Positions 1 through 9,710 of a stretch of 48,569 bases of DNA are shown here, piece after piece. Within the stretch, counting starts at the first letter, position 1. Each line of letters opens with the position of its first letter. The notes under the pieces are model-generated. The model saw nothing but the letters and a program-made list of their open reading frames with translations, had not been told where the DNA came from and ran no database searches. This DNA comes from Streptomyces sp. sk2.1. GTDB taxonomy: Bacteria; Actinomycetota; Actinomycetes; Streptomycetales; Streptomycetaceae. A program made the position numbers and the translations under genes. The stretch lies in contig NZ_RDBO01000055.1 in assembly GCF_008120935.1 (NCBI RefSeq), positions 138,516 to 187,084 on the forward strand, given 5' to 3'.

Positions 1-193
1 ACCGCAGGCCGCCGCCCCGCCTGGCCTGTTTCCTCTGCTGCGCCGCCGCGCCCCGCGCCCGCGCCTGCTCCTTCGCCGCGCGCAGCGCCACCCGCGCCAG
101 ATCGACCCCCGACGGCTCCGGCACGCTCTTCTTGCCGGGGTGCTCCCGCGCCGGCTCCCCGGCCGCGCCCGCCATCTCGCCGAAACCGCTCAC
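1..193 (-). CDS. dciA: DciA-like DUF721 protein, N-terminal fragment cut by the window edge
   Basis: Only the first ~64 codons are present; the gene runs off the left edge. The visible protein begins [13 protein letters not shown], then reads [21 protein letters not shown] and continues into a basic stretch, as in actinobacterial DUF721 proteins located between recF and gyrB. DciA-family proteins interact with the replicative helicase DnaB in bacteria that lack DnaC or DnaI. The GTG start (193-191) overlaps the recF stop in a GTGA arrangement, so the two genes are translationally coupled; an in-frame ATG at 175-173 is an alternative start. Family assignment rests on the N-terminus and position, since the conserved C-terminal core is outside the window. 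Confidence 0.75.
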   Translation of the reverse strand, partial: MSGFGEMAGAAGEPAREHPGKKSVPEPSGVDLARVALRAAKEQARARGAAAQQRKQARRGGGLR

Positions 194-1320
194 AGCCGCT
201 CCACCGCCCCCGCGGACACCGCGTACCGCGCCCCCGTCAGCACCCCCGGGACGTCGTCGTCCACCGCGGCCGTCACCAGCACCTGCTCGCCCGGGGCCAC
301 CAGCTCGGCCAGCCGCTCGCGGCGCCGTGCGTCCAGCTCCGCGAAGACGTCGTCGAGCACCAGCACCGGCTCGTTGCCCTCGCCGCGCAGCAGCTCGTAC
401 GAGGCCAGCCGCAGCGCCAGCGCGTACGACCAGGACTCGCCGTGGCTCGCGTACCCCTTGGCCGGCATCCCCCGCAGCCCCAGCAGCACGTCGTCGCGAT
501 GCGGACCGACCAGCGTCACGCCCCGCTCGATCTCCTGCTTGCGCACGTCCGCCAGGGCGGCGATCAGCCGCTCGTACAGCTCCTCGCGGCCCCGGGCCGC
601 CCCCACGTCCGCCCCGACCGAACTGCGGTACTCCAGCGCCACCGGGCCGCCGCCCGGTGCGACGTCCCCGTACGCCTTGTCCGTCAGCGGCTGCAGGATG
701 GCGATCAGATCCAGCCGCTGCGCCAGCAGCTCCGCGCCCACCCGGCCCAGATGCTGGTCCCACACGTCCAGCGTGGACAGGTCCATCGACCGGCCACCGT
801 GCCGACGTGCCATCGCCGCCGACTTCAGCAGGGTGTTGCGCTGCTTGAGCACCCGTTCGTAGTCCGAACGCACCCCGGCCATCCGCGGCGAACGCGCCGT
901 GATCAGCTCGTCGAGGAAGCGCCGGCGCTCCCCGGGGTCGCCCTTGACCAGCGCCAGATCCTCCGGCGCGAACAGCACCGACCGCACGATCCCCAGCACA
1001 TCACGCGGTCTGACCTGCGACGATCTATTGATGCGGGCCCGATTGGCCCGGCCGGGATTGAGCTCCAGCTCGATCAGCTGGGAACGCTCTCCCTGGGTCA
1101 CGGCGGCCCGTATGACGGCCCGCTCCGCGCCCATCCGCACCAGCGGGGCGTCGGAGGAGACCCGGTGGCTGCCGAGCGTCGCGAGATAGCCGACCGCCTC
1201 GACCAGGTTCGTCTTGCCCTGGCCGTTGGCCCCCACGAACACGGTGACGCCCGGGTCGAGAGGCACCTCGACCCGGGCGTACGAGCGGAAATCGGCCAGC
1301 GAGAGATGCGTGACATGCAT
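190..1320 (-). CDS. recF: DNA replication/repair protein RecF
   Basis: RecF (376 aa) is an SMC-like ATPase that helps load RecA at gapped DNA with RecO and RecR. The protein starts [14 protein letters not shown]. It has a Walker A motif GANGQGKT at residues 30-37 and a Walker B/D-loop [10 protein letters not shown] near 321-330, the normal RecF pattern, and its length is typical. The ATG at 1320-1318 is chosen because the homologous N-terminus begins there. The frame stays open upstream to 1563, but that part runs into gnd and looks like shadow coding. It follows gnd with an 80-base gap and overlaps dciA by 4 bases. The order dnaA-oriC-dnaN-gnd-recF-dciA is typical of Streptomyces. Confidence 0.96.
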   Translation of the reverse strand: MHVTHLSLADFRSYARVEVPLDPGVTVFVGANGQGKTNLVEAVGYLATLGSHRVSSDAPLVRMGAERAVIRAAVTQGERSQLIELELNPGRANRARINRSSQVRPRDVLGIVRSVLFAPEDLALVKGDPGERRRFLDELITARSPRMAGVRSDYERVLKQRNTLLKSAAMARRHGGRSMDLSTLDVWDQHLGRVGAELLAQRLDLIAILQPLTDKAYGDVAPGGGPVALEYRSSVGADVGAARGREELYERLIAALADVRKQEIERGVTLVGPHRDDVLLGLRGMPAKGYASHGESWSYALALRLASYELLRGEGNEPVLVLDDVFAELDARRRERLAELVAPGEQVLVTAAVDDDVPGVLTGARYAVSAGAVERL

Positions 1321-1400
1321 GGTGTACGCCGACCTTTCCGGCTTCCTGCTCCGTGCTTCGTGGAGGGGCCGGACGCCAGGTCCGGCCGCTTCCCGTGCGG

Positions 1401-2279
1401 CTACTTCTTGCTCTCGACCGCGTGGCCGCCGAACTGGTTGCGCAGCGCGGCGATCATCTTCATCTGCGGGGAGTCCTCCTGGCGCGAGGCGAACCGCGCG
1501 AAGAGCGACGCCGTGATCGCGGGCAGCGGCACCGCGTTGTCGATCGCGGCCTCCACCGTCCACCGGCCCTCGCCGGAGTCGGCGGCGTAGCCGCGGAGCT
1601 TGTCCAGGTGCTCGTCGTCGTCCAGCGCGTTGACCGCCAGGTCGAGCAGCCAGGAACGGATGACCGTGCCCTCCTGCCAGGACCGGAAGACCTCGCGCAC
1701 GTCGGTGACGGAGTCGACCTTCTCCAGGAGCTCCCAGCCCTCGGCGTAGGCCTGCATCATGGCGTACTCGATGCCGTTGTGGACCATCTTCGCGAAGTGG
1801 CCGGCGCCGACCTTGCCCGCGTGGACGGAACCGAAGTCGCCCTCGGGCTTCAGCGCGTCGAAGATCGGCTGGACCTTCGCCACGTTCTCGGCGTCGCCGC
1901 CGTACATGAGCGCGTAGCCGTTCTCCAGGCCCCAGACACCGCCGGAGACTCCGCAGTCCACGAAGCCGATGCCCTTGATACCCAGCTCGACGGCGTGCTT
2001 CTCGTCGTCGGTCCAGCGGGAGTTCCCGCCGTCCACGACGATGTCGCCGGGCGACAGGAGACCGGCCAGCTCGTCGATGGTGGCCTGGGTCGGGGCTCCG
2101 GCCGGAACCATCACCCAGACGACCCGGGGGCCCTTCAGCTTGCCCACGAGCTCTTCGAGACTCTGGACATCGGAGACGTCCGGGTTGCGGTCGTAACCGA
2201 TGACGGTGTGGCCTGCGCGGCGGATGCGCTCGCGCATGTTGCCGCCCATCTTGCCGAGGCCGACGAGACCGAGCTCCAT
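1401..2279 (-). CDS. gnd: 6-phosphogluconate dehydrogenase, decarboxylating (short GndA type)
   Basis: It oxidatively decarboxylates 6-phosphogluconate to ribulose 5-phosphate in the pentose phosphate pathway. The Rossmann motif GLGKMG lies at residues 7-12. GGNS at 84-87 is the substrate-binding segment, and the [10 protein letters not shown] region contains the expected catalytic lysine (K164) and asparagine (N168). At 292 aa it belongs to the short subfamily rather than the ~470-residue classical enzyme. Cofactor choice (NAD or NADP) cannot be settled by eye. It lies between dnaN (154 bases upstream) and recF (80 bases downstream) on the same strand. Metabolic enzymes are absent here in most other bacteria, but this position is usual in streptomycetes. 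Confidence 0.95.
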   Translation of the reverse strand: MELGLVGLGKMGGNMRERIRRAGHTVIGYDRNPDVSDVQSLEELVGKLKGPRVVWVMVPAGAPTQATIDELAGLLSPGDIVVDGGNSRWTDDEKHAVELGIKGIGFVDCGVSGGVWGLENGYALMYGGDAENVAKVQPIFDALKPEGDFGSVHAGKVGAGHFAKMVHNGIEYAMMQAYAEGWELLEKVDSVTDVREVFRSWQEGTVIRSWLLDLAVNALDDDEHLDKLRGYAADSGEGRWTVEAAIDNAVPLPAITASLFARFASRQEDSPQMKMIAALRNQFGGHAVESKK

Positions 2280-2357
2280 CAGAGATTCCTTAAGCGTTGT
2301 GCCGATTCGTACCCAGGGCCGAGCCTACGCCCGGCCGGGGACGGACCGCCGGACGGA

Positions 2358-2422
2358 CCGACGGGCACGCCCGGCACCGAGCGGGCCCGTCGGGACTGTT
2401 TCGACAGGCCCCGTCCGGGGCC
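2358..2422 (-). terminator. Two hairpins downstream of dnaN
   Basis: Directly after the dnaN stop there is a hairpin GGCCCC-GTCC-GGGGCC (2407-2422). A second one has 9-base arms CCGACGGGC / GCCCGTCGG (2358-2366 and 2385-2393). Neither has a clear T-tract, which is common for Streptomyces terminators. They would separate dnaN from gnd transcription at least partly. Confidence 0.45.
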
Positions 2423-2433
2423 CGGCCGCGAGG

Positions 2434-3564
2434 TCAGCCGGAGAGGCGGACCGGCATGATCAGGTACTTGTAGGCCTCGTCCGCCTCGGCGTCCACGGCC
2501 GGACGACCGCTGAGCAGCGCGGGCTTCGTGGACGTCGTGAAGGAGAGCTGGGCGACCGGGGAGTCGATGGCGCTGAGCCCGTCCAGCAGGAAGGTCGGGT
2601 TGAAGGCGATCGAGATGTCGTCGCCCTCCAGGACCGCGTCGACCCGCTCCACAGCCTGTGCGTCGTCGCTGGAACCCGCCTCCAGGATCAGCACGCCCTG
2701 CTCGAAGCTGAGCCGCACCGGGGTGTTCCGCTCGGCGACGAGGGCCACACGCTTGACGGCCTCGACGAACGGGGCGGTCTCGATGACCGCGACCGAGTTG
2801 AACTCGGTGGGGAACAGCGTGCGGTACTTCGGCAGGTCGCCTTCGAGCAGTCGCGTGGTCGTCCGCCGGCCCGCGCCCTCGAAACCGATCAGGCCCTCAC
2901 CGGCACCCGAGCCGGACAGCGCCAGCGTCACCGTGTCACCGCTGGTCAGGGCCTTGGCGGTGTCCAGCAGCGTCTTGGCGGGCACCAGGGCGACGGCCGA
3001 GGCGTCCGGGTTCTCCGGCTTCCAGAGGAACTCGCGGACCGCGAAGCGGTAGCGGTCGGTGGAGGCCAGGGTGACGGTGTCGCCCTCGATCTCGATGCGC
3101 ACACCGGTCAGCACCGGCAGCGTGTCGTCGCGGCCGGCGGCGATGGCGACCTGGGCGGCGGCGGAGGCGAAGACCTCACCGGGAACGGTGCCCGTGGCGG
3201 TCGGCATCTCCGGCAGCGCCGGGTACTCCTCCACAGGAAGGGTGTGGAGGGTGAACCGCGAGGAGCCGCAGACCACGGTCGCCCGTACACCGTCTGTGGA
3301 AATCTCCACCGGACGGTTGGGGAGGGCGCGGCAGATGTCGGCGAGCAGTCGGCCGGAGACGAGCACCGTGCCGTCCTCCTCGACCTCGGCGTCCACCGAG
3401 ACCCGGGCCGACACCTCGTAGTCGAAGCTGGAGAAGCTGAGGGCGCCGTCCTCGGCCTTCAGCAGAAGGCCCGCGAGAACGGGCGCCGGCGGACGGGCCG
3501 GGAGGCTACGGGCCACCCAGGCCACAGCCTCCGCGAGTACATCGCGCTCCACCCGGATCTTCAC
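2434..3564 (-). CDS. dnaN: DNA polymerase III subunit beta (sliding clamp)
   Basis: This is the ring-shaped processivity clamp of the replicative polymerase. The 376-aa protein begins VKIRVERDVLAEAVAWVAR and ends in the conserved YLIMPVRL tail, where IMP(V/M)RL is the family signature. Length and three-domain spacing fit the family. The GTG start (3564-3562) is preceded by a strong ribosome binding site, AGGAGG, eight bases upstream. A longer open frame to 4119 runs through oriC and is not real. It is transcribed away from oriC, and dnaA lies on the other side in the same orientation. Confidence 0.97.
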   Translation of the reverse strand: MKIRVERDVLAEAVAWVARSLPARPPAPVLAGLLLKAEDGALSFSSFDYEVSARVSVDAEVEEDGTVLVSGRLLADICRALPNRPVEISTDGVRATVVCGSSRFTLHTLPVEEYPALPEMPTATGTVPGEVFASAAAQVAIAAGRDDTLPVLTGVRIEIEGDTVTLASTDRYRFAVREFLWKPENPDASAVALVPAKTLLDTAKALTSGDTVTLALSGSGAGEGLIGFEGAGRRTTTRLLEGDLPKYRTLFPTEFNSVAVIETAPFVEAVKRVALVAERNTPVRLSFEQGVLILEAGSSDDAQAVERVDAVLEGDDISIAFNPTFLLDGLSAIDSPVAQLSFTTSTKPALLSGRPAVDAEADEAYKYLIMPVRLSG

Positions 3565-4577
3565 CGGAACCGCCTCCTGCTGTTGCTCGCTCGCCCTGCT
3601 GGCCTTCGTCGTCTGGATCGGGTCTCCCGCCGACTGGGGAGGGAGGACGCCGGGAACCAGTCTGACGTACGGCACCGACACTCGGTGCTGCTCGGGGTCA
3701 AGTCGCGACAAGGGGCTCGGAGCGCTCCGGCCCCGAGTTGTGCACAGGCCCCACTTCGAAGCGAATCCCGAGCTAACTCTAGTCGGCAGTAGTAGTAGGG
3801 CCTGTGGAAACCGTGGATAACGTCGTTGCCGCAGGTCAGGCCCAGTTTTTTGTCCACTGCCCCTGTGGGCGGCACCGGTGGACAACACGGTGCTTCTGTG
3901 GACGCCCGAAAGTTCTGCACACCCGATGCACAGGGCAGGGCACTTTCTCCCCAGGGCTGTCCCCAGCTTTACCCAGGTTCCCCACAGCCCAACCGACCCT
4001 CTTGGTGTGACGCCTTTCACTCGGCGCGGTGACGAGCGGTGTCGTGTTGCCGAACAGTGGACAGAGGTGTGGAGAAGCTCGAGAAAGTTGGGGACAACGA
4101 GGCCGCGTCTGTGGGCCACCGGTGGACAACATCATCGGCGACCTGTGGACGAATATTTTGTCCACAGGCTGTGGATGGTTGTTGGCCACAAATCCCCAGG
4201 GCCTTGACCTGGCCTGATGGAGTATCGGTAGTCGCCCCTGTGGAAGCAATATGGACAACTTCCGGATCCCCAGGCTGTGGAGGGAAAAAACTGCCCAGAT
4301 CTGTGGAGAACAGCAGGTCGGCGGCAGGTATTCGAACACCGAGGTGCCGCCGGAGCCCCGAAGAAGGGTCCGAGCAGGGGTCCGGAGCGGTCGCGGAGGC
4401 GGTCCTGCGGGGGTTCCACAGGCGATTCCGGCCCCTTCCGGCCCGGCGCAGAACGGTTCTGGGCGAAGACACCGGAGCATCCGGGACGGCCGGGGCGGGC
4501 GGTCCGGACGGGGCGCGGACCGGGGCGGGGGACGTGCGGGCGCGGCCGGCCGTGAGCGGGCCGGGGACGGAACGCAC
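3565..4577. other. Chromosomal replication origin oriC (DnaA-box array)
   Basis: This non-coding interval of about 1 kb between dnaN and dnaA holds many copies of the 9-mer (T/C)(T/C)(G/A/C)TCCACA recognised by Streptomyces DnaA. Exact matches: 4068-4076 (minus), 4144-4152 (minus), 4158-4166 (plus, TTGTCCACA), 4170-4178 (minus), 4276-4284 (minus), 4302-4310 (minus). One- or two-mismatch copies: 3738-3746, 3803-3811, 3812-3820, 3850-3858, 3877-3885, 3897-3905, 3978-3986, 4056-4064, 4121-4129, 4182-4190, 4239-4247, 4250-4258 and 4412-4420. Both orientations occur. Short AT-rich patches sit at 4151-4160 and 4281-4292, unusual in this GC-rich DNA and possible unwinding sites. No convincing protein is encoded here. 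4430-4577 is GC-rich with no boxes. Confidence 0.95.
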
Positions 4578-4621
4578 GAAGGCGCCCGGGAGACCCTGCT
4601 GAGGGGTCCTCAGGCGCCTTC
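4578..4621 (-). terminator. Nested hairpin terminator downstream of dnaA
   Basis: Outer arms GAAGGCGCC (4578-4586) and GGCGCCTTC (4613-4621) enclose an inner hairpin CTGAGG-GGT-CCTCAG (4599-4613). It lies 128 bases past the dnaA stop, in the right place to end dnaA transcripts before they enter oriC. Confidence 0.6.
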
Positions 4622-4749
4622 ATGACGCGTACGGAGCACGGGGGACGGGGAAGACGGTGCGCGAGGCACGGGGACGCGGGGACGCCGTGGGTATGGCCGC
4701 CCGCGCCGGTGCTCCGCGTCCGGGCGCGTCCGGACGCGCGCCTGGTCCG

Positions 4750-6549
4750 TCAGCCGTTCTTGATGCGGTTGGTGAGCTCGGTGACCTGGTTGTAGATGGA
4801 ACGCCGCTCCGCCATCAGCGCGCGGATCTTCCGGTCCGCGTGCATGACCGTCGTGTGGTCGCGGCCGCCGAACTGCGCGCCGATCTTGGGCAGTGAGAGG
4901 TCGGTGAGCTCCCGGCAGAGGTACATGGCGATCTGGCGCGCCGTCACCAGCACCCGGCTGCGCGACGTTCCGCAGAGGTCGTCCACCGTCAGGCCGAAGT
5001 AGTCCGCGGTCGCCGCCATGATGGCCGTCGCCGTGATCTCCGGCGCCGAGTCCTCGCCGCCCGGGATCAGGTCCTTCAGCACGTGCTCGGTCAGCCCGAG
5101 GTCCACCGGCTGGCGGTTGAGGCTGGCGAAGGCCGTGACCCGGATCAGCGCCCCCTCCAGCTCCCGGATGTTCCGGGAGATGCGGGAGGCGATGAACTCC
5201 AGTACCTCCGGCGGGGCGTTGAGCTGCTCCTGCACCGCCTTCTTGCGGAGGATCGCGATCCGCGTCTCCAGCTCCGGCGGCTGCACGTCGGTGGTCAGGC
5301 CCCACTCGAACCGGTTGCGCAACCGGTCCTCCAGGGTCACCAGCTGCTTGGGCGGCCGGTCCGAGGAGAGCACGATCTGCTTGTTGGCGTTGTGAAGCGT
5401 GTTGAAGGTGTGGAAGAACTCCTCCTGCGTCGACTCCTTGCTCGCCAGGAACTGGATGTCGTCGACCAGCAGGATGTCCACGTCGCGGTAGCGCTTGCGG
5501 AAGGTGTCGCCCTTGCCGTCGCGGATCGAGTTGATGAACTCGTTGGTGAACTCCTCGGAGCTCACGTACCGCACCCGGGTGCCCGGGTAGAGGCTGCGGG
5601 CGTAATGCCCGATGGCGTGCAGCAGGTGGGTCTTGCCGAGCCCGGACTCCCCGTAGATGAAGAGCGGGTTGTACGCCTTGGCGGGCGCCTCGGCGACCGC
5701 GACCGCGGCGGCGTGCGCGAACCGGTTGGACGCGCCGATGACGAAGGTGTCGAAGAGGTACTTCGGGTTCAGCCGGGCCGCCGGTTCGCCGGGGCCGGGC
5801 GTGGCGGCGGGCTGCGAGGAGCCCATCGGGCCCCCGCCGCCGGGACGCCCGGTGCCGGCGCCGCCCTGGCGGTGCTGGGGCTGGGGCTCCGGCAGCTCGG
5901 GGCGCTGCGGCTCGTAGCCCTGGCGTTCGGGCGGCTGCGGACGGTAGTCGTGCTGCGGCTGCTGGGGACGGCCGCCGCCGTACGGCTCGCGCCACTGCTC
6001 CGCGGCGCCCTCGCGGTCCTGGAACCCGCCGAGCCGGGGCTGCTGCCAGGAGAGGTCTTCCTGGGTGCGCGGCCAGGCGCCGGGCTCGGGGCGCTGCTGC
6101 TGGTACTCGGGGTAGGCCGGCCGCGCGGTCGGCATGCCGTCGTCCGAGGGCCGGTGCCCGTATCCGTCGTAGGCGTCGCCGTGCTGCCGCTCGTCGTGCT
6201 GCTGGCCCGGGTAGCGGTGCTGCTGGGGCTGCGGGGGCTGGTGCATCGGCGGTGCAAGCGGGCTCGGGGGCTCGCCCGCGGAGTCGTCGACGGTGATCGC
6301 GATGCGGATCGGACGGCCGCACTCCCGGCTCAGCGTCTCGCTGATGAGTGGCGCGAGCCGGCCCTCCAGGACGCGCTTGCCCCATTCATTGGGGACGGCG
6401 AGCAGGGCCGTGTCGGCCACCAGCGCGAGCGGCTGGCAGCGCTCGATCCACTGCTTGTCCTTCGGCTCGATGCCCTGCTGGCCATCCCCGAGGAGTTGTT
6501 CCAGCACGCGTGGCCACACTGCGGCAAGATCGGCAGGTACGTCAGCCAC
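4750..6549 (-). CDS. dnaA: Chromosomal replication initiator protein DnaA
   Basis: DnaA binds the oriC boxes and opens the DNA. The 599-aa protein has domain I at about 1-90 ([20 protein letters not shown]...). Domain II, about 90-260, is very long and rich in Gln, Pro, Gly and Tyr. The AAA+ domain has Walker [10 protein letters not shown] (300-308), Walker B LLVDDIQF (360-367) and sensor 1 SSDRPPK (395-401). The C-terminal DNA-binding signature [10 protein letters not shown] lies near 562-571. Domain II is far longer than in E. coli, as is typical for Streptomyces. The GTG start (6549-6547) is chosen because homologous proteins begin (M/V)ADVPADL; the open frame extends to 6657 without similarity. 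Confidence 0.97.
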   Translation of the reverse strand: MADVPADLAAVWPRVLEQLLGDGQQGIEPKDKQWIERCQPLALVADTALLAVPNEWGKRVLEGRLAPLISETLSRECGRPIRIAITVDDSAGEPPSPLAPPMHQPPQPQQHRYPGQQHDERQHGDAYDGYGHRPSDDGMPTARPAYPEYQQQRPEPGAWPRTQEDLSWQQPRLGGFQDREGAAEQWREPYGGGRPQQPQHDYRPQPPERQGYEPQRPELPEPQPQHRQGGAGTGRPGGGGPMGSSQPAATPGPGEPAARLNPKYLFDTFVIGASNRFAHAAAVAVAEAPAKAYNPLFIYGESGLGKTHLLHAIGHYARSLYPGTRVRYVSSEEFTNEFINSIRDGKGDTFRKRYRDVDILLVDDIQFLASKESTQEEFFHTFNTLHNANKQIVLSSDRPPKQLVTLEDRLRNRFEWGLTTDVQPPELETRIAILRKKAVQEQLNAPPEVLEFIASRISRNIRELEGALIRVTAFASLNRQPVDLGLTEHVLKDLIPGGEDSAPEITATAIMAATADYFGLTVDDLCGTSRSRVLVTARQIAMYLCRELTDLSLPKIGAQFGGRDHTTVMHADRKIRALMAERRSIYNQVTELTNRIKNG

Positions 6550-6655
6550 AGGGCACGCTCTCTCGCTGGTCCCACGAATGTGTGGTTCTCGGGACGGGAT
6601 GGTTCGGGATGGGTGAGGACCGGCAGGCAGGAAGAAAAAGCACCGGAGCCCAGCC

Positions 6656-6710
6656 ACGGTAGTCAGGGCGACCCGCGTCGTTCAAGTTGTTGTCCACAGC
6701 CTGTGCACAG
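6656..6710 (-). promoter_or_regulatory. dnaA promoter region with two DnaA boxes
   Basis: On the minus strand a -35-like TTGAAC (6685-6680) and a -10-like TACCGT (6661-6656) are 18 bases apart. Immediately upstream are a perfect DnaA box TTGTCCACA (6690-6698, plus strand) and a near-box built on TGTGCACAG (6702-6710). Autorepression of dnaA through a box pair at its promoter is established for Streptomyces. The exact promoter elements here are read by eye. Confidence 0.6.
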
Positions 6711-6814
6711 TGGCGGGTGTCGAGGAGCCGGTTTGACCGGATGGCGTAGCCGCGCGTACCGTGACCAGGTCGAGTTGTCGATGGCTGCTGCCGCCTGCCT
6801 CCGATGGGCAAAGA

Positions 6815-6833
6815 TCACGATCTGTGATCGTGA
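6815..6833. promoter_or_regulatory. Perfect inverted repeat in the dnaA-rpmH divergent region
   Basis: TCACGATC-TGT-GATCGTGA is a perfect 8-base inverted repeat with a 3-base spacer. It lies about 98 bases before rpmH and 266 bases before dnaA, in the 381-base gap 6550-6930, which also holds the dnaA promoter boxes. The size and shape suit a dimeric regulator. It is not followed by a T-run and is not after a gene, so a terminator is unlikely. The binding protein is unknown. Confidence 0.4.
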
Positions 6834-6930
6834 AGCGGTGCACTAGAGCGTTTACGCGAGTCTCTCGTGGGCGCACGGTGACAGCCAGGCGATGTCCCGC
6901 CAACACACGAGTCATTTCTGGAGCCCCCGA

Positions 6931-7068
6931 GTGAGCAAGCGCACCTTCCAGCCGAACAACCGTCGTCGCGCGAAGACCCACGGCTTCCGGCTGCGTATGC
7001 GCACCCGTGCCGGCCGCGCGATCCTCGCGTCCCGCCGCAGCAAGGGTCGCGCCAGCCTGTCCGCCTGA
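6931..7068 (+). CDS. rpmH: 50S ribosomal protein L34
   Basis: This tiny, highly basic protein of the large ribosomal subunit has 45 aa. It starts [20 protein letters not shown], which is diagnostic for L34. The GTG start is preceded by GGAG at 6920-6923, seven bases upstream. It begins the rpmH-rnpA-yidD-yidC-jag-rsmG run and is divergent from dnaA, the order found in nearly all bacteria. The stop is 20 bases before rnpA. Confidence 0.97.
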   Translation: MSKRTFQPNNRRRAKTHGFRLRMRTRAGRAILASRRSKGRASLSA

Positions 7069-7088
7069 TCGCTTTAACAGGTCATGAC

Positions 7089-7460
7089 GTGCTGCCTACC
7101 GAGAATCGGCTGAGGCGGCGCGAGGACTTCGCGACCGCGGTACGTCGAGGACGCAGGGCAGGCCGCCCGCTTCTCGTCGTCCACCTACGCAGCGGTTCAA
7201 CGGACCCGCACGCAACTGGGGAGAACGCTCCCCCGCCGCGTGCGGGTTTCGTTGTCAGCAAAGCAGTGGGTGGAGCGGTGATACGCACAGCGGTGAAGCG
7301 CAGGCTTCGCCATCTGGTCCGCGATCGGCTCGCGCTGCTGCCCCCCGGTAGCCTGGTTGTCGTACGGGCGCTGCCCGGAGCGGGCGACGCCGACCATGAT
7401 CAGCTGGCCCGAGACCTGGATGCCGCTCTCCAGCGGCTGCTGGGAGGGGGCGCGCGATGA
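7089..7460 (+). CDS. rnpA: Ribonuclease P protein component
   Basis: RnpA is the protein cofactor of RNase P, which matures tRNA 5' ends. The 123-aa protein begins with the family pattern [20 protein letters not shown]. It carries the RNR-type basic motif [14 protein letters not shown] in the middle, which contacts the RNA. The start codon is GTG. It lies 20 bases after rpmH and overlaps yidD by four bases (ATGA), so the two are translationally coupled. The catalytic RNA (rnpB) is not in this window. Confidence 0.95.
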   Translation: MLPTENRLRRREDFATAVRRGRRAGRPLLVVHLRSGSTDPHATGENAPPPRAGFVVSKAVGGAVIRTAVKRRLRHLVRDRLALLPPGSLVVVRALPGAGDADHDQLARDLDAALQRLLGGGAR

Positions 7461-7816
7461 AGTACCCGCTGCTGGCTCTCATCAAGCTGTACCAGTGGAC
7501 GATCAGCCCACTCCTCGGGCCTGTCTGCCGCTACTACCCGTCGTGTTCCCACTATGGATACACGTCGATCGACCGGCACGGGGCGATCAAGGGGACTGCG
7601 TTGACGGCCTGGCGCATCCTGCGGTGCAATCCGTGGTCACCCGGTGGCGTGGACCATGTTCCACCACGCAAACGTCCGCGTTGGCATGAGCTCCTGCGTA
7701 ATGCCATGCGCGGTGGCAAGGGCGGGGACTCCGCCGCTGACGTGCCTGCTCGGGAATCGGCTTCCGAATCCCGGAGCTCGGCCGCAGAGACTTCGCCCAA
7801 TGCTCAAGGAGCCTGA
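7457..7816 (+). CDS. yidD: Membrane protein insertion efficiency factor YidD
   Basis: YidD is a small membrane-associated protein linked to YidC-mediated insertion. The 119-aa sequence begins [20 protein letters not shown] and has the conserved cysteine motifs [10 protein letters not shown] and RCNPW. The C-terminal ~35 residues are a polar tail that is longer than in many homologues. It overlaps rnpA by 4 bases and ends 3 bases before yidC, so the three are surely one operon. Confidence 0.93.
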   Translation: MKYPLLALIKLYQWTISPLLGPVCRYYPSCSHYGYTSIDRHGAIKGTALTAWRILRCNPWSPGGVDHVPPRKRPRWHELLRNAMRGGKGGDSAADVPARESASESRSSAAETSPNAQGA

Positions 7817-7819
7817 TTA

Positions 7820-9076
7820 GTGGACACGATTGCCAGTCTGTTCAGCTTCATCACCTGGCCCGTCTCATGGGTCATCGTCCAGTTCCACAAGTTGTACGGG
7901 GCGATCTTCGGTGACGACACCGGGTGGGCCTGGGGCCTGTCCATCGTGTCCCTGGTGGTGTTGATCCGGATCTGCCTGATCCCGCTTTTCGTCAAGCAGA
8001 TCAAGTCGACCCGCAACATGCAGGTGCTCCAGCCGAAGATGAAGGCGATCCAGGAGCGCTACAAGAGCGACAAGCAGCGTCAGTCCGAAGAGATGATGAA
8101 GCTGTACAAGGAGACGGGTACCAACCCGCTCTCCTCGTGCCTTCCCATCCTGGCGCAGTCGCCGTTCTTCTTCGCCCTGTACCACGTGCTCTCGTCGATC
8201 GCCTCGAACAAGAAGATCGGCGTGATCGACCAGTCGCTGCTCGACAGCGCCCGTCAGGCCCACATCTTCGGTGCCCCGCTCGCCGCCAAGTTCATGGACA
8301 GCGAGGAGAAGGTCCAGGCTCTCGGCGCCTCGCTGACCGATGTCAGGGTCGTCACCGCGGTCATGATCGTGCTGATGTCGGCCTCGCAGTTCTTCACCCA
8401 GCGCCAGCTGATGACGAAGAACGTCGACCTGACGGTCAAGACGCCGTACATGCAGCAGCAGAAGATGCTGATGTACATCTTCCCGGTGATCTTCGCCGTG
8501 ATGGGCATCAACTTCCCCGTCGGTGTCCTCGTCTACTGGCTGACCACCAACGTCTGGACCATGGGTCAGCAGATGTACGTGATCAACCAGAACCCGACCC
8601 CGGGCAGCAAGGCGCAGGACCAGTACCTGGGACGTCTGCTGAAGAGCGTCACCACGCACGGCGAGGTCCGCGGAAGGACCCGTCGCAACACCGTCAAGCG
8701 GATCGTGGCCAAGGGCCCGGACCGCAACGACATCGAGCGGAAGTTCATCACGGGGCTCGCCAAGCTGGGGCTCGTCGCCCAGGAGGACGGCACGGTCATC
8801 AAGGGCGAGACGTCCGATGCCGATGCCGAGGGCACGGCCGCGCAGCGTCGTCAGCAGCCCAAGCGCCAGACCAAGGCCCAGCGTCAGACCGGTGGCACGG
8901 CGGCCAAGGGCGCCGATTCCACCGAGTCGGACTCCAAGACTTCCCTGCAGAAGGGGAAGGCCCCGCAGGACGAGAAGCCCAAGCCGGCGGGCAAGCCTGC
9001 GTCCGGCTCCTCACGCCAAGCCAAGTCCGGGCAGCGCAAGGGTCCGCAGCGGCCCAAGCACCCGTCCAAGAAGTAA
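7820..9076 (+). CDS. yidC: Membrane protein insertase YidC (Oxa1 family)
   Basis: YidC inserts and folds membrane proteins with or without SecYEG. The 418-aa protein has a hydrophobic segment near residues 10-22. Next comes [18 protein letters not shown], with the conserved groove arginine at R50, followed by a charged cytoplasmic loop and three further membrane segments (around [19 protein letters not shown] and [19 protein letters not shown]). After about residue 270 there is a long Lys/Gln-rich cytoplasmic tail ending RPKHPSKK, likely a ribosome-contacting extension. There is no large periplasmic domain, as expected for a Gram-positive. The start is GTG, 3 bases after yidD. Confidence 0.96.
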   Translation: MDTIASLFSFITWPVSWVIVQFHKLYGAIFGDDTGWAWGLSIVSLVVLIRICLIPLFVKQIKSTRNMQVLQPKMKAIQERYKSDKQRQSEEMMKLYKETGTNPLSSCLPILAQSPFFFALYHVLSSIASNKKIGVIDQSLLDSARQAHIFGAPLAAKFMDSEEKVQALGASLTDVRVVTAVMIVLMSASQFFTQRQLMTKNVDLTVKTPYMQQQKMLMYIFPVIFAVMGINFPVGVLVYWLTTNVWTMGQQMYVINQNPTPGSKAQDQYLGRLLKSVTTHGEVRGRTRRNTVKRIVAKGPDRNDIERKFITGLAKLGLVAQEDGTVIKGETSDADAEGTAAQRRQQPKRQTKAQRQTGGTAAKGADSTESDSKTSLQKGKAPQDEKPKPAGKPASGSSRQAKSGQRKGPQRPKHPSKK

Positions 9077-9090
9077 GAAGGAGTCCATCC

Positions 9091-9600
9091 GTGACGGAAG
9101 GCACCACCTCCACGGCCGCTGAGGGCAGCGACACCTTGACCCGCCTCGAGCAGGAGGGCGAGATCGCAGCGGACTACCTCGAGGGCCTGCTCGACATCGC
9201 CGATCTCGACGGCGACATCGACATGGACGTCGAGGCGGACCGGGCCGCGGTCTCGATCATCAGCGACTCGGCACGTGAACTGCAGAAGCTCGTGGGCCGC
9301 GACGGTGAGGTGCTGGAGGCGCTCCAGGAGCTGACGCGACTCGCCGTGCACCGGGAGACCGGGGACCGCAGCCGGCTGATGCTGGACATCGCGGGCTTCC
9401 GGGCCAAGAAGCGGGCGGAGCTCGCCGAGCTGGGCGCCAAGGCCGCGGATGAGGTCAAGAGCACCGGCGAGCCGGTGAAGCTGGACCCGATGACTCCGTT
9501 CGAGCGCAAGGTCGTGCACGACGCGGTCGCGGCCGCCGGTCTGCGCAGCGAGTCCGAGGGCGAGGAGCCGCAGCGCTTCGTCGTCGTTCTCCCGGCCTGA
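9091..9600 (+). CDS. jag: Jag/KhpB family RNA-binding protein with R3H domain
   Basis: The 169-aa protein is encoded directly after yidC. A KH-like region (about residues 45-100) is followed by an R3H domain whose signature LDPMTPFERKVVHDAV is visible near residues 130-145. In Firmicutes, Jag/KhpB binds RNA and is linked to cell division and envelope growth; its targets in actinobacteria are unknown. The N-terminal Jag domain is absent, as usual for actinobacterial members. The GTG start (9091) has AGAAGGAG upstream. The frame stays open back into yidC, but that part is a shadow. Confidence 0.93.
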   Translation: MTEGTTSTAAEGSDTLTRLEQEGEIAADYLEGLLDIADLDGDIDMDVEADRAAVSIISDSARELQKLVGRDGEVLEALQELTRLAVHRETGDRSRLMLDIAGFRAKKRAELAELGAKAADEVKSTGEPVKLDPMTPFERKVVHDAVAAAGLRSESEGEEPQRFVVVLPA

Positions 9601-9618
9601 CCGGCCCCTTTGCTCCAC

Positions 9619-9646
9619 CGGCCCCGTCTGTTCGCAGGCGGGGCCG
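9619..9646 (+). terminator. Hairpin with TTCG loop after jag
   Basis: CGGCCCCGTCTG and CAGGCGGGGCCG form a 12-base stem (one G-U pair) closed by a TTCG tetraloop and followed by ATCTTTGT. This is a good intrinsic terminator between jag and rsmG, so rsmG may have its own promoter. Confidence 0.7.
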
Positions 9647-9710
9647 ATCTTTGTCAGCCTGATAGTCAGCCACCCACAGTGCGGTAGTGCGGTAAGGAAG
9701 GACGGTTCCC

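Noticed and set aside
3565..4625. Several open frames across oriC on both strands
   Set aside because: They overlap each other and the DnaA boxes, lack ribosome binding sites and show no recognisable protein.
7924..9090. Long open frame that would fuse part of yidC to jag
   Set aside because: It is the +2 shadow of yidC; jag has its own GTG and ribosome binding site at 9091.
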